Assembly: GCA_035695105.1 (NCBI GenBank)
Contig: DASSEV010000062.1
Coordinates: 1 to 64,000, forward strand
Source: JAICYJ01 sp035695105
GTDB lineage: Bacteria > Actinomycetota > Thermoleophilia > Gaiellales > JAICJC01
Reading direction: 5' to 3'
DNA: 64,000 nt
How positions within the stretch are numbered: position 1 is the stretch's first letter; each line of letters starts with the position of its first letter. Below, in pieces: positions 31,813 through 39,254 of the stretch. The translations under genes were made by a program, and so were the position numbers. The notes under the pieces were generated by a model. The model was not told the origin of the DNA, searched no databases, and was given only the letters and a program-made list of their open reading frames with translations.

Positions 31813-33183
31813 TCAACGGCCCTGCTTGATGCGCGTCGTCAGCTCCTGGACGACGTTGAACGCCTCGCGGTCCTCCTTGAGGACGCGGGCGATCTTGTTC
31901 ACGCCGTGCAGCACCGTCGAGTGGTCGCGCCCGCCGAACTTGGCGCCGATCTTGGGAAGCGACGCGTCGGTCAGCTCGCGGCACAGATACATGGCGATGT
32001 GCCGTGGATAGGCGATCGACTGCTGGCGTCGATCGCCGCGCAGCTCGGTGATCGAGAGGTGGAACATCTCGCTGACCGTGCTCTGGATCTGCTCGATGGT
32101 GATCGGTCGTGTCGCCCCCTGCGGAAACAGGTCCCGGAGCACCTCCTCGGCGACCTCGGTCGAGATCGGCCGGCCGGTGAGCGAGGCGTAGGCGACCACG
32201 CGCGTGAGCGCACCCTCCAGCTCGCGGATGTTCGTGGTGACGCGGTCGGCGATATAGGTCAACACCTGCGGATCCGCGATCTCGATCCGCTCGGTCATCA
32301 CCTTCTTGCGCAGGATCGCGATGCGCGTTTCCAGATCAGGCGGCTGGACGTCCGTGATCAGCCCCCATTGAAAACGCGAGCGCAGCCTCGACTCGAGCGT
32401 TGCCAGTTCGTGCGGCGGCCGGTCGGAGGACAGCACGATCTGCTTGCCGGCCTCGTACAGGCTGTTGAACGTGTGGAAAAACTCCTCCTGCAGGCGCTCC
32501 TTGCCCTCGATGAACTGGATGTCATCGACGAGCAGCAGGTCATAGGTGCGGTAGCGCTGCTTGAAGTTGACCATGCGCCCATCCCGCATGGAATCAACGA
32601 ACTCGTTCAGCACCGTCTCGGTCGTCACGTACCGCACGTTCAAACGCGAATGCTGCTGGAGCACGTAATGGCCGATCGCCTGGAGCAGGTGCGTTTTCCC
32701 CAGCCCCGTGCTTCCGTGGATGAAGAGCGGGTTGTAGGACTGCGCCGGCGACTCGGCCACGGCGAGCGCGGCCGCGTGCGCGAACCGGTTGCTCGCGCCG
32801 ATCACGAACACGTCGAAGGTGTACTTCGGATTGATGCCCGTTCCCGCAGTCGATGTGGTCGTGTCGGGCACGTCCTCTGGCTCGTGCGGCGGCGCTTCGA
32901 CAGCGTCCGGCTCGGCGCTTCGCGCCACCGCGTCGGCGACCGCGACGCGAAGCTCCACCACCAGTTCGTGCTCCGCGGCCGCGGCATCGAGCAGGCTGGC
33001 GAAATGGCCCTCGATCCAGTTCTTGGTGAACTCGTTGGGAACCGTCACCACCAGGCGTGCGTCGTCCTGGTCGACTGCGCGTGCGCTTCCGAACCACGTG
33101 GTGTAGGTGCCTTCGTTCAGCATCTGCTGGAGGCGCTGGGAGATGGTCTCCCAGCTGGCGCTGGCGGTCGGCTCCTGCTGCAT
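31813..33183 (-). CDS. dnaA: Chromosomal replication initiator DnaA
   Basis: AAA+ initiator of chromosome replication. The 456 residues comprise an N-terminal domain I (WETISQRLQQMLNEGTYTTWF), a variable acidic linker, the AAA+ core (YTFDVFVIGASNRFAHAAALAV, Walker A GSTGLGKTHLL, Walker B LLLVDDIQFIEGK) and domain IV with the DNA-binding signature GAKFGGRDHSTVLHG. I chose ATG at 33183, not the longer in-frame extension, because a minus-strand promoter TTGTGC-N18-TACACT ends 9 nt upstream. Linker domain II is short. It faces away from the rpmH operon across the candidate oriC. Confidence 0.97.
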   Translation of the reverse strand: MQQEPTASASWETISQRLQQMLNEGTYTTWFGSARAVDQDDARLVVTVPNEFTKNWIEGHFASLLDAAAAEHELVVELRVAVADAVARSAEPDAVEAPPHEPEDVPDTTTSTAGTGINPKYTFDVFVIGASNRFAHAAALAVAESPAQSYNPLFIHGSTGLGKTHLLQAIGHYVLQQHSRLNVRYVTTETVLNEFVDSMRDGRMVNFKQRYRTYDLLLVDDIQFIEGKERLQEEFFHTFNSLYEAGKQIVLSSDRPPHELATLESRLRSRFQWGLITDVQPPDLETRIAILRKKVMTERIEIADPQVLTYIADRVTTNIRELEGALTRVVAYASLTGRPISTEVAEEVLRDLFPQGATRPITIEQIQSTVSEMFHLSITELRGDRRQQSIAYPRHIAMYLCRELTDASLPKIGAKFGGRDHSTVLHGVNKIARVLKEDREAFNVVQELTTRIKQGR

Positions 33184-33482
33184 CGAACGGCGAGTGTAAC
33201 CCGCTGCGCGCGGCCTGCACAACAGGTACCGGAAGGCGGCTCAAGCGTCCGCCAACGCCCATGTTTGCAGGGAAAACGGCGGTTTCCCACATGGCCGTCC
33301 ACAGATGTGGAAACAGCTGCGCACATCGTGTCGGTTCGGAAAAATGCCTGCTCGCGCCGCGCTTTGCCGCTCCTCGTGGTCGCGCCGGGCGGGGCGCTTT
33401 TCCACAACGAAATTTCTTCGTGCTGCGAGCGGTGTTCGGCCGGGGCGCCCGGCGGAATGGCTGCTCTATACTGCCCGTCTCG
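33184..33482. other. Candidate replication origin (oriC) between dnaA and rpmH
   Basis: The 299-nt divergent region contains several DnaA-box-like 9-mers relative to TTATCCACA: TTTTCCACA at 33398-33406 (one mismatch), TTTCCCACA at 33283-33291 and, on the other strand, GTTTCCACA at 33314-33306 (two mismatches each), and CCGTCCACA at 33295-33303 (three mismatches). It lies at the divergence point of the dnaA and rpmH operons, beside gyrBA, recF and parAB. A run of A/T near 33406-33418 (acgaaatttcttc) could aid melting. A TATACT -10 for rpmH lies at 33467-33472. Confidence 0.55.
33193..33222 (-). promoter_or_regulatory. dnaA promoter
   Basis: On the minus strand TTGTGC (33222-33217) and TACACT (33198-33193) are separated by 18 bp, and the dnaA ATG follows 9 nt after the -10. 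This predicts a leaderless or nearly leaderless dnaA mRNA. It lies at the edge of the DnaA-box region, so autoregulation by DnaA is plausible. Confidence 0.55.
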
Positions 33483-33617
33483 ATGAAGCGCACCTATCAG
33501 CCCAACACCCGCAAGCGCGCCAAGACCCACGGATTCCGCAAGCGCATGAGCACCCGTGCCGGCCGCGCGGTGCTGAAGCGGCGCCGGCTCCGTGGCCGCA
33601 AGCGCCTCTCTGCCTAG
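33483..33617 (+). CDS. rpmH: 50S ribosomal protein L34
   Basis: A 44-residue, very basic ribosomal protein beginning MKRTYQPNTRKRAKTHGFRK and ending RLRGRKRLSA, which is the complete L34 pattern. The ATG is 10 nt after a TATACT -10 box, so the untranslated leader is only a few bases long. It is the first gene of the rightward operon rpmH-rnpA-yidD-yidC-jag-rsmG-parA-parB, the standard order next to bacterial origins. Confidence 0.97.
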   Translation: MKRTYQPNTRKRAKTHGFRKRMSTRAGRAVLKRRRLRGRKRLSA

Positions 33618-34022
33618 GTGTCATCCAACATGACCGGCGACCGAGCGTCTGCCCATGCCGCGCCGACCAAGCGCGGCCGGCTGACGCGTGCCGCCGAGTT
33701 CGACGCCGTCACGCAGCTCGGCCGCTCGGTCGGGGGGCGGTACCTGACGCTTCGCTACCGCGCCGCCGAGGGCGGTGACGCGGCCCGCATCGGCTACGCG
33801 GTGCCGCGCAAGGTGGGCGGCGCGGTCGATCGCAACCTGGTCAAGCGGCGCCTGCGAGAGGCGGTGGCGCGGAACGAGGGGCTGCTGCTGCCCGCGACCG
33901 ACTACGTGCTGATCGCGCGGCCCGGGCTGGCCGCCGCGGCGGAGGCGCAGGGCTTCGACTGGCTGGCCGGGCAGGTCGCGGAGCTGCTGCGGACCGCGGC
34001 CGAGAGGCCGGCCGGATCGTGA
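33618..34022 (+). CDS. rnpA: Ribonuclease P protein component
   Basis: Protein cofactor of RNase P, which matures tRNA 5' ends. Up to 134 residues; the family's RNR signature is visible as KVGGAVDRNLVKRRLREAV, and RLTRAAEFDAV marks the N-terminal region. GTG at 33618 directly abuts the rpmH stop codon; ATG at 33630 is an alternative and would drop four residues. The 3' end overlaps yidD by GTGA. Confidence 0.93.
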   Translation: MSSNMTGDRASAHAAPTKRGRLTRAAEFDAVTQLGRSVGGRYLTLRYRAAEGGDAARIGYAVPRKVGGAVDRNLVKRRLREAVARNEGLLLPATDYVLIARPGLAAAAEAQGFDWLAGQVAELLRTAAERPAGS

Positions 34023-34270
34023 CCGCGCTCCTGATCTGGACCCTGCGCATCGTGCGCGCGGCGCTGACGCCGTTCCAGGCGATGGTTTCGCTGACGCCGC
34101 GCACCTGCCGGTACGAGCCCACCTGCTCTCACTACGCCGAGCAGGCGATCCGCCGGCACGGCCCGATCCGCGGCCTGGCGCTCGCGGCCGGCCGCCTGCT
34201 GCGCTGCCATCCGTGGTCGCGGGGCGGATACGACCCGGTTCCCGGCACCGAGCGGAGGGCCCACCCGTGA
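34019..34270 (+). CDS. yidD: Membrane protein insertion efficiency factor YidD
   Basis: An 83-residue protein with an amphipathic N-terminus and the family hallmark CRYEPTCSHYAEQAIRRHGPIRG, then RLLRCHPWSRGGYDPVP. YidD assists YidC-dependent membrane insertion in E. coli. It starts with GTG overlapping the rnpA stop and overlaps yidC by 4 nt. Confidence 0.94.
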   Translation: MTALLIWTLRIVRAALTPFQAMVSLTPRTCRYEPTCSHYAEQAIRRHGPIRGLALAAGRLLRCHPWSRGGYDPVPGTERRAHP

Positions 34271-35079
34271 TCGAGCTCTTCATCGTCCTGCAGCAGATCG
34301 AGGAGGTGCTGCGCCACGTCATCACCTTCTACCACGACACGCTGGGCGTGAACTGGGGATGGTCGATCGTGCTGCTGACGGCCACCGTGCGCGTCGCCAT
34401 CCTCCCGCTGACCATCAAGCAGTTTCGGTCGATGGCGGCCATGCAGCGGATCCAGCCGAAGGTGAAGGCGCTGCAGAACAAGTACAAGGGCAAGAACGAC
34501 CCCGAGGCAAAGCGCGAGATGCAGGCAGAGCTGATGGCGCTCTACAAGGAGCACAACGTCAACCCGTTCGCGTCGTGCCTGCCGCTCGTGTTCCAGATGC
34601 CCGTCTTCATCGGGCTCTACCAGACGTTGCGCAGCTTCAACCCCTCCGGCGACAAGTCGTTCGTCGGCATCCCCAACATCTTCGTCGACCTGCACAAGAT
34701 CGGCGGGGCCACCGAGATCATCATGGTCGTCCTCTACTGCCTCTCGATGCTGGGGTCGACGCTGCTGTTCTCGTTCGTCCAGGACCGCCAGCAGAAGATC
34801 CTGTTCGCGAGCATGTCGGTGATCTTCATTCCGTTCATCCTCCGCGTCCCGGCCGGCGTCGGCATCTACTGGATCACCACCAACCTGTGGACGATCGCGC
34901 AGCAGGGCATCGTCAAGAAGACGATGGGACACCACTTCCCGGCAGTTCAGAAGGACGAGCGCGAGAAGCACGCGCAGCAGCCGCGGACGTCCCGCAACCC
35001 ACCGAAGGCGGACGGGGGCACGGGCAAGTCGAAGGGGCCTGCCCGCTCGCCGTCGCGGCGGCCGAAGAAGCGTCGATGA
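34267..35079 (+). CDS. yidC: Membrane protein insertase YidC/OxaI
   Basis: A 270-residue insertase of the short type without the large periplasmic domain of Gram-negative YidC. The conserved core is clear: WGWSIVLLTATVRVAILPLTIKQFRSMAAMQRIQPKV, NPFASCLPLVFQMPVFIGLYQ and GIYWITTNLWTIAQQ. A highly basic C-terminal tail (about residues 235-270) probably contacts the ribosome. GTG at 34267 overlaps the yidD stop. No lipobox is seen at the N-terminus, unlike many Firmicute homologs. Confidence 0.94.
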   Translation: MIELFIVLQQIEEVLRHVITFYHDTLGVNWGWSIVLLTATVRVAILPLTIKQFRSMAAMQRIQPKVKALQNKYKGKNDPEAKREMQAELMALYKEHNVNPFASCLPLVFQMPVFIGLYQTLRSFNPSGDKSFVGIPNIFVDLHKIGGATEIIMVVLYCLSMLGSTLLFSFVQDRQQKILFASMSVIFIPFILRVPAGVGIYWITTNLWTIAQQGIVKKTMGHHFPAVQKDEREKHAQQPRTSRNPPKADGGTGKSKGPARSPSRRPKKRR

Positions 35080-35783
35080 GCGGGCAGCGGGTCGAGGTCG
35101 AGGCGACGGGTGAGACGGTGGGCGAAGCCCGCTGGTCGGCGCTGCACGATCTCGAGCGGCGGTTTCCGTCGCTCGAGCGCTCCGCGGTTGAGTTCGTCGT
35201 GCTGTCCGAGGGCCAGCGCGGCCTGCTCGGCGTTGGCTACGAGCCCGCGCGCGTGCTCGCGTCGGTGACCGTCGACGAGGCCGCGGCGGCCGCGCCGGCA
35301 CCCCGCCCGGCGCGGAACGAGTCGCCCGGCGCCGCGGCTGTGCGCGAGCTGCTGGAGACGGTGCTCGACGCCCTTGGTATCGAGGGAGACGTGGACGTCG
35401 CCGAACGGGACGGTGCCGTCACGGCGACGGTGCATGGGTCCGACCTCGGCCTGCTGATCGGAAAGCACGGCCAGACCATCGATGCCGTCCAGTATCTGGC
35501 CAACGCCATGCAGCACCGCGGCCAGGAGCAGCCGCTCGAGGTGATCGTCGACGCCGAGGGATATCGCAAGCGGCGTGAGCGGACGCTGCACGACGTTGCG
35601 GTGCGGGCTGCCGCCGAGGCGCGGCGCACCGGACAGCCGGTCGAGCTGGAGCCGATGACGTCGGTCGAGCGGAAGATCGTGCACACGAAGGTGCAATCGC
35701 TGGGGGGACTCGAGACCGCCAGCGAGGGCGCGGAGCCCAATCGCTACGTGGTCGTCCGGCCCGCCGACGAGCCCGAGGTGTAA
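35076..35783 (+). CDS. jag: Jag/KhpB-like RNA-binding protein (Jag_N-KH-R3H)
   Basis: A 235-residue protein with a Jag_N domain (about 1-50), a Pro/Ala-rich linker, a KH domain with GLLIGKHGQTIDAVQYL (about 125-141) and a C-terminal R3H domain containing ERKIVH. In other bacteria the homolog (KhpB/EloR) binds RNA and affects cell elongation and division. ATG at 35076 overlaps the yidC stop as ATGA. A 3-nt gap separates it from rsmG. Confidence 0.92.
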   Translation: MSGQRVEVEATGETVGEARWSALHDLERRFPSLERSAVEFVVLSEGQRGLLGVGYEPARVLASVTVDEAAAAAPAPRPARNESPGAAAVRELLETVLDALGIEGDVDVAERDGAVTATVHGSDLGLLIGKHGQTIDAVQYLANAMQHRGQEQPLEVIVDAEGYRKRRERTLHDVAVRAAAEARRTGQPVELEPMTSVERKIVHTKVQSLGGLETASEGAEPNRYVVVRPADEPEV

Positions 35784-35786
35784 AAC

Positions 35787-36431
35787 GTGAAACGGCTCGA
35801 GCCGCTGCTCGAGCGGTATTGCGACCTGGTCGCGCGCGCCGGCGTCTCGGTGACCGCGCTTCGCTCGCGCGAGGCGCTCCGTACGGAGCTCGTGGACGAT
35901 GCGCTCTCGGCGTGCGGGATGATCGGAGACGAGCTGCCCGTCAGCACGGTGGACGTGGGCAGCGGCAACGGATCGCCCGGCATCCCGCTCGCACTCGCCT
36001 ACGGCGCTCCCATCACGCTGCTCGAGGCGGTCGGCCGCAAGGCGGCGTTCCTTCGCGCCGTCTCGCAGGAGCTCGGCGTCGCCGCAACGGTCGTGGCGGA
36101 GCGCTCGGAGCTGCATGCGCGCGGCCGCGGGCGTGACGCCTATGACCTCGCGCTCGCCCGCGCACTCGCGCCTCCCCCCGTGGCAGTCGAGCTGTGCCTG
36201 CCGCTGGTGCGTCCGGGCGGCCGCGTCGTGCTGTGGACGGGCGCGGTCGATCCCGCAGTGCTGGATGCGGTGGCCACTCAGGTCGCCGGGCGGGTGGCCT
36301 CGGCCCTGCCTACCCGGGGATCCCGGATGCTGATCGAGCTGGAGAAGGTCGGGGCGACGCCCGACCGGTTCCCGCGGCGCCCGGGGATGGCCGGGAAGCG
36401 TCCGCTCGCGTCGCTACCATCGATGCGATGA
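35787..36431 (+). CDS. rsmG: 16S rRNA (guanine-527-N7)-methyltransferase RsmG
   Basis: A 214-residue SAM-dependent methyltransferase modifying G527 of 16S rRNA; loss of RsmG gives low-level streptomycin resistance in other bacteria. The SAM-binding motif TVDVGSGNGSPGIPLAL and the following LLEAVGRKAAFLRAV fit the family, as does YDLALARALAPPPVAVELC. Start is GTG at 35787. The 3' end overlaps parA (ATGA). Confidence 0.93.
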   Translation: MKRLEPLLERYCDLVARAGVSVTALRSREALRTELVDDALSACGMIGDELPVSTVDVGSGNGSPGIPLALAYGAPITLLEAVGRKAAFLRAVSQELGVAATVVAERSELHARGRGRDAYDLALARALAPPPVAVELCLPLVRPGGRVVLWTGAVDPAVLDAVATQVAGRVASALPTRGSRMLIELEKVGATPDRFPRRPGMAGKRPLASLPSMR

Positions 36432-37180
36432 CCTCCCGGGTGTACGCCCTTGCCAACCAGAAGGGCGGTGTCGGCAAGACCACGACTGCGATCAACATGG
36501 CGGCGTGCGTCGCCGAGGCCGGAACGCCCGTCCTGCTGATCGATCTCGATCCCCAGGCGAACGCCACCACCGGACTTGGATTCCGGCCCGAGGAGCTGGA
36601 GGCGAGCACCTATGACCTCCTGCATGGCCGCTCGCTGGACGACGTCGTCGTCGAGACGGCCGTGCCCAACCTGTACCTCGCCCCCTCCCACCCGGATCTT
36701 GCCGCCGCGCAGGTCGAGCTGTCGAACGGCGACACCCTGCTCCGCGACCTGCTGGCCGGCACCGGCGACCGGTACCCGTACGTCTTCGTCGACTGCCCGC
36801 CGTCGCTCGGCCTGCTCACGGTCAACGCGCTGTCAGCGGCGAACCGCCTGATCGTTCCCGTGCAATGCGAGTACTACGCCCTCGAGGGGCTCGCGCAGCT
36901 GCTGCAGAGCGTCGAGCTCGTGCGGACGCGCCTCAATCCCCGGCTGGGCGTGACCGGAGTGCTGCTGACGATGTACGACGCGCGCACCACTCTCGCACGG
37001 GACGTGGCCTCCGAGGTGCGCGAGCACTTCGGCCCGCTCGTCTTCGACACCGTCGTGCCCCGGAGCATCCGCCTGGCGGAGGCTCCGAGCCATGGTGTAC
37101 CGATTACGCGGTACGATTCCAGGTCCGCGGGGGCGGACGCGTACTATCGGGTGGCGCTGGAGGTCGTGGAGCGTGGCTAA
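36428..37180 (+). CDS. parA: Chromosome partitioning ATPase ParA (Soj)
   Basis: A 250-residue Walker-type partition ATPase with the deviant Walker A QKGGVGKTTTAIN (about 10-22), LLIDLDPQANATTGLG and VFVDCPPSLGLLTVNAL. ATP-dependent dimers bind DNA nonspecifically and move ParB-parS complexes. It is the short chromosomal (Soj) form without an N-terminal DNA-binding extension. It overlaps rsmG by 4 nt and parB by 8 nt. Confidence 0.95.
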   Translation: MTSRVYALANQKGGVGKTTTAINMAACVAEAGTPVLLIDLDPQANATTGLGFRPEELEASTYDLLHGRSLDDVVVETAVPNLYLAPSHPDLAAAQVELSNGDTLLRDLLAGTGDRYPYVFVDCPPSLGLLTVNALSAANRLIVPVQCEYYALEGLAQLLQSVELVRTRLNPRLGVTGVLLTMYDARTTLARDVASEVREHFGPLVFDTVVPRSIRLAEAPSHGVPITRYDSRSAGADAYYRVALEVVERG

Positions 37181-38039
37181 GAATCGGGGACTGGGACGTG
37201 GCCTCGCCGCGCTCGTTGCCGAGTTCCCGGCCGGGCAGGTGAGCCTGATGGAGCTGGAGATGTCGCAGATCCGGCCCAATCCCCGCCAGCCCCGCACCGT
37301 GTTCGACCCGGATGCGATCGAGACGCTGGCCGAATCGATCAAGAGCGAGGGCGTGGTGCAGCCGATCATCGTCCGCGACGCCGGGGACGGCTACGAGATC
37401 GTCGCCGGCGAGCGGCGCTGGCGCGCAGCCCAGCGTGCCGGGCTGAGCACGATCCCCACGATCGTGCGACCGCTGGACGAGCGCGAGTCCATGATCACCG
37501 CGCTCGCCGAGAACGTCGCGCGGGAGGATCTCAACCCGGTGGAGCAGGCGCGGGCCTATGCGGTGCTCGCGGATGAGCTCGCGCTCAGCCAGACGGACAT
37601 CGCTCGCCGTGTCGGCAAGAGCCGTCCCGCCGTCGCCAATACCATGCGGCTGCTGGAGCTGCCGGATGAGGTGCTCGACTTGATCTCCGCGGGCCGGCTT
37701 TCCGAGGGTCACGGCCGTGCCCTGCTGCTGACCGCCGGCCAGGACGAACGCATCGCGCTGGCCAAGCGGGCCGTCTCGCGTGGGCTGTCGGTGCGCGATC
37801 TCGAGGCCGCCGCGAAGCGCGCCGGACGCGCACGGCCTCCCAAGCGGGCGCCGGTGAGCTGGGTCGACGAAGAGCTCGCCAACCTGGCGGTGGACGCCGC
37901 GTGGCAGTCGCTGAAGCTGCGGGCGGCCGTCCGGTCCGGCCCTCGCGGTGGATCGGTGGAGATCCGGTTCAACTCGCCGGCTGAGCTCGGTCGCATTATC
38001 GATCAGCTGCGCGCCGAACGCGTCTCCTGGGCTGACTGA
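37173..38039 (+). CDS. parB: Chromosome partitioning protein ParB
   Basis: A 288-residue CTPase/DNA-binding protein that loads on parS sites near the origin. Visible are the N-terminal AKNRGLGRGLAALV (ParA-stimulating, basic), RPNPRQPRTVFD, the CTP-binding GERRWRAAQRAG and ALAENVAREDLNPVEQA, a helix-turn-helix (LSQTDIARRVGKSRPAVANTMRLL) and a C-terminal dimerisation region. GTG at 37173 has GGAGG upstream within parA. The TGA stop is also the first three bases of the 98-bp structured element. I found no convincing parS site in the window. Confidence 0.95.
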   Translation: MAKNRGLGRGLAALVAEFPAGQVSLMELEMSQIRPNPRQPRTVFDPDAIETLAESIKSEGVVQPIIVRDAGDGYEIVAGERRWRAAQRAGLSTIPTIVRPLDERESMITALAENVAREDLNPVEQARAYAVLADELALSQTDIARRVGKSRPAVANTMRLLELPDEVLDLISAGRLSEGHGRALLLTAGQDERIALAKRAVSRGLSVRDLEAAAKRAGRARPPKRAPVSWVDEELANLAVDAAWQSLKLRAAVRSGPRGGSVEIRFNSPAELGRIIDQLRAERVSWAD

Positions 38040-38134
38040 GGGCTGCAAACCGTCGTCTCGCGGTGTCGCTTCGGTCGGCCCGTGCAGAGCACTGTGCCTC
38101 CCTCGCTCCTTGCGAGACTCGGTTTTCGCCCTCA
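38037..38134 (+). repeat. 98-bp structured element, copy B (partner of 12753-12850)
   Basis: It begins with the parB TGA and folds as TGAGGGC/GCCCTCA (38037-38043 with 38128-38134), then AAACCG/CGGTTT, then TCTCGC/GCGAGA, with GTGC-AGA-GCAC in the apical part. It matches copy A at 86 of 98 positions without gaps and sits in the same orientation relative to its upstream gene's stop codon. The lower stem contains a TTTT run on the 3' side. It may end parB transcripts ahead of the tRNA gene. Confidence 0.72.
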
Positions 38135-38204
38135 GTGCCGGCTCTGCGCCGCTCCTTCTCCGGCTGCGGGGTAGCGCCAGCGGCTGGATATACTGCGCCT
38201 CCCC

Positions 38205-38278
<74 letters not shown>

Positions 38279-38340
38279 TCCCGGACGCCTGCATCCGCTG
38301 CCACCGTCGGATCGCCGAGTGCAGTGGCATAATCGAAGAC

Positions 38341-38826
38341 GTGCAGGAGGTGAGCATCTACGGGGTCTCGTTCGACATGGTGGGCAAGCAGCCGATCGTG
38401 CTGCTGAAGACCCTCACCGGGAACAAGTTCCTCCCCATCTGGATCGGCCATCCCGAGGCCGCCGCCATCCTGGTCAAGCTCCAGGGCTCCCCGACGCCAC
38501 GGCCGATGACCCACGATCTCGTCGCCGACATGCTCGGGGAGCTCAACGCTCAGGTGACCAAGATCGCCGTCACCGAGCTGCGCGAGAGCACCTTCTACGC
38601 CGTCATCACCCTCCAGGTCAACGGATCCGAGATCGACGTCGACTCGCGTCCGTCCGACGCCCTGGCGCTGGCGGTGCGCACCAGCGCACCGATCTTCGTC
38701 GCCGACCAGGTGATCGACGACTCGGCGATCGAGTTCGGCGGTGAGCCGGAGGAGGAGCAGGAGGTCGTCGACGAGTTCCGGAAGTTCCTCGAGAACGTCA
38801 ATCCGGACGACTTCGCCAGCTCCTGA
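38341..38826 (+). CDS. DUF151 bifunctional nuclease family protein
   Basis: A 161-residue protein of the BFN/DUF151 family, widespread in actinobacteria. The core reads VGKQPIVLLKTLTGNKFLPIWIGHPEAAAI, ESTFYAVITLQVNG and DSRPSDALALAVRTSAPIFV, followed by an acidic C-terminal helix rich in Glu. A plant homolog has DNase and RNase activity; the bacterial role is unclear. GTG at 38341 lies 7 nt after CATAAT (38328-38333), so the message should be leaderless and independent of the tRNA promoter. Confidence 0.88.
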   Translation: MQEVSIYGVSFDMVGKQPIVLLKTLTGNKFLPIWIGHPEAAAILVKLQGSPTPRPMTHDLVADMLGELNAQVTKIAVTELRESTFYAVITLQVNGSEIDVDSRPSDALALAVRTSAPIFVADQVIDDSAIEFGGEPEEEQEVVDEFRKFLENVNPDDFASS

Positions 38827-38891
38827 CCGCCCGCTTGCGGTTGGGCTCGACGCCTGCTTTGCTAGAGGGCCACACGAGAGAGGAGCCCTCG

Positions 38892-39245
38892 ATGCAGCGC
38901 AACGGCAGCGCGTCCGCGCGGTTCGCGGAGCGGCAGGTGCACGGCCTCGGCGATGACGGCGCGCGTGAGCTGATCACGATCTGGATCGAGCGGCGCCCCG
39001 GCGCCGTGTGGGCGGTCGGCAGAGCCGTCGGCCTGCAGGAACGATCCGACGGGGCGGTGCGGCTCGACGACTTCATCTTCGAGGGGTACGAGATGGGCGA
39101 TGCGCTCGAGGCGGCGAACGCCGCCCTCAGCTCCGACCTCGATGTCAGCCGCGACGACGGCCGTGAGCAGGATGTCGAGCCCTTCCACGAGCAGGAGCTG
39201 CTCGAGCCGCTCGAGCGCTGGTTCTTCGGCCGCGCGCCGCGCTGA
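38892..39245 (+). CDS. Hypothetical protein
   Basis: A 117-residue protein that I do not recognise. It has mixed alpha/beta character with a conserved-looking middle (ELITIWIERRPGAVWAVGRAVG, then DDFIFEGYEMGDALEAANAAL) and an acidic C-terminal half ending in PLERWFFGRAPR. No signal peptide, membrane helix or cysteine pair is seen. ATG at 38892 is favoured over an upstream ATG at 38835 because GAGAGGAG precedes it. It lies 65 nt after the DUF151 gene and converges with mntH. Confidence 0.6.
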   Translation: MQRNGSASARFAERQVHGLGDDGARELITIWIERRPGAVWAVGRAVGLQERSDGAVRLDDFIFEGYEMGDALEAANAALSSDLDVSRDDGREQDVEPFHEQELLEPLERWFFGRAPR

Positions 39246-39254
39246 GCCGGCGGC

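Noticed and set aside
30652..33486. Very long open frame (944 codons) on the plus strand opposite dnaN and dnaA
   Set aside because: It is a mirror of two certain minus-strand genes; in DNA this GC-rich the antisense frames stay open. The translation is compositionally odd and matches no family.
35779..35794. parS-like 16-mer at the rsmG start (TGTAAAACGTGAAACG)
   Set aside because: Only about 12 of 16 positions match TGTTTCACGTGAAACA and the left half-site is broken; the right half coincides with the rsmG start codon. Not strong enough to call a parS site.
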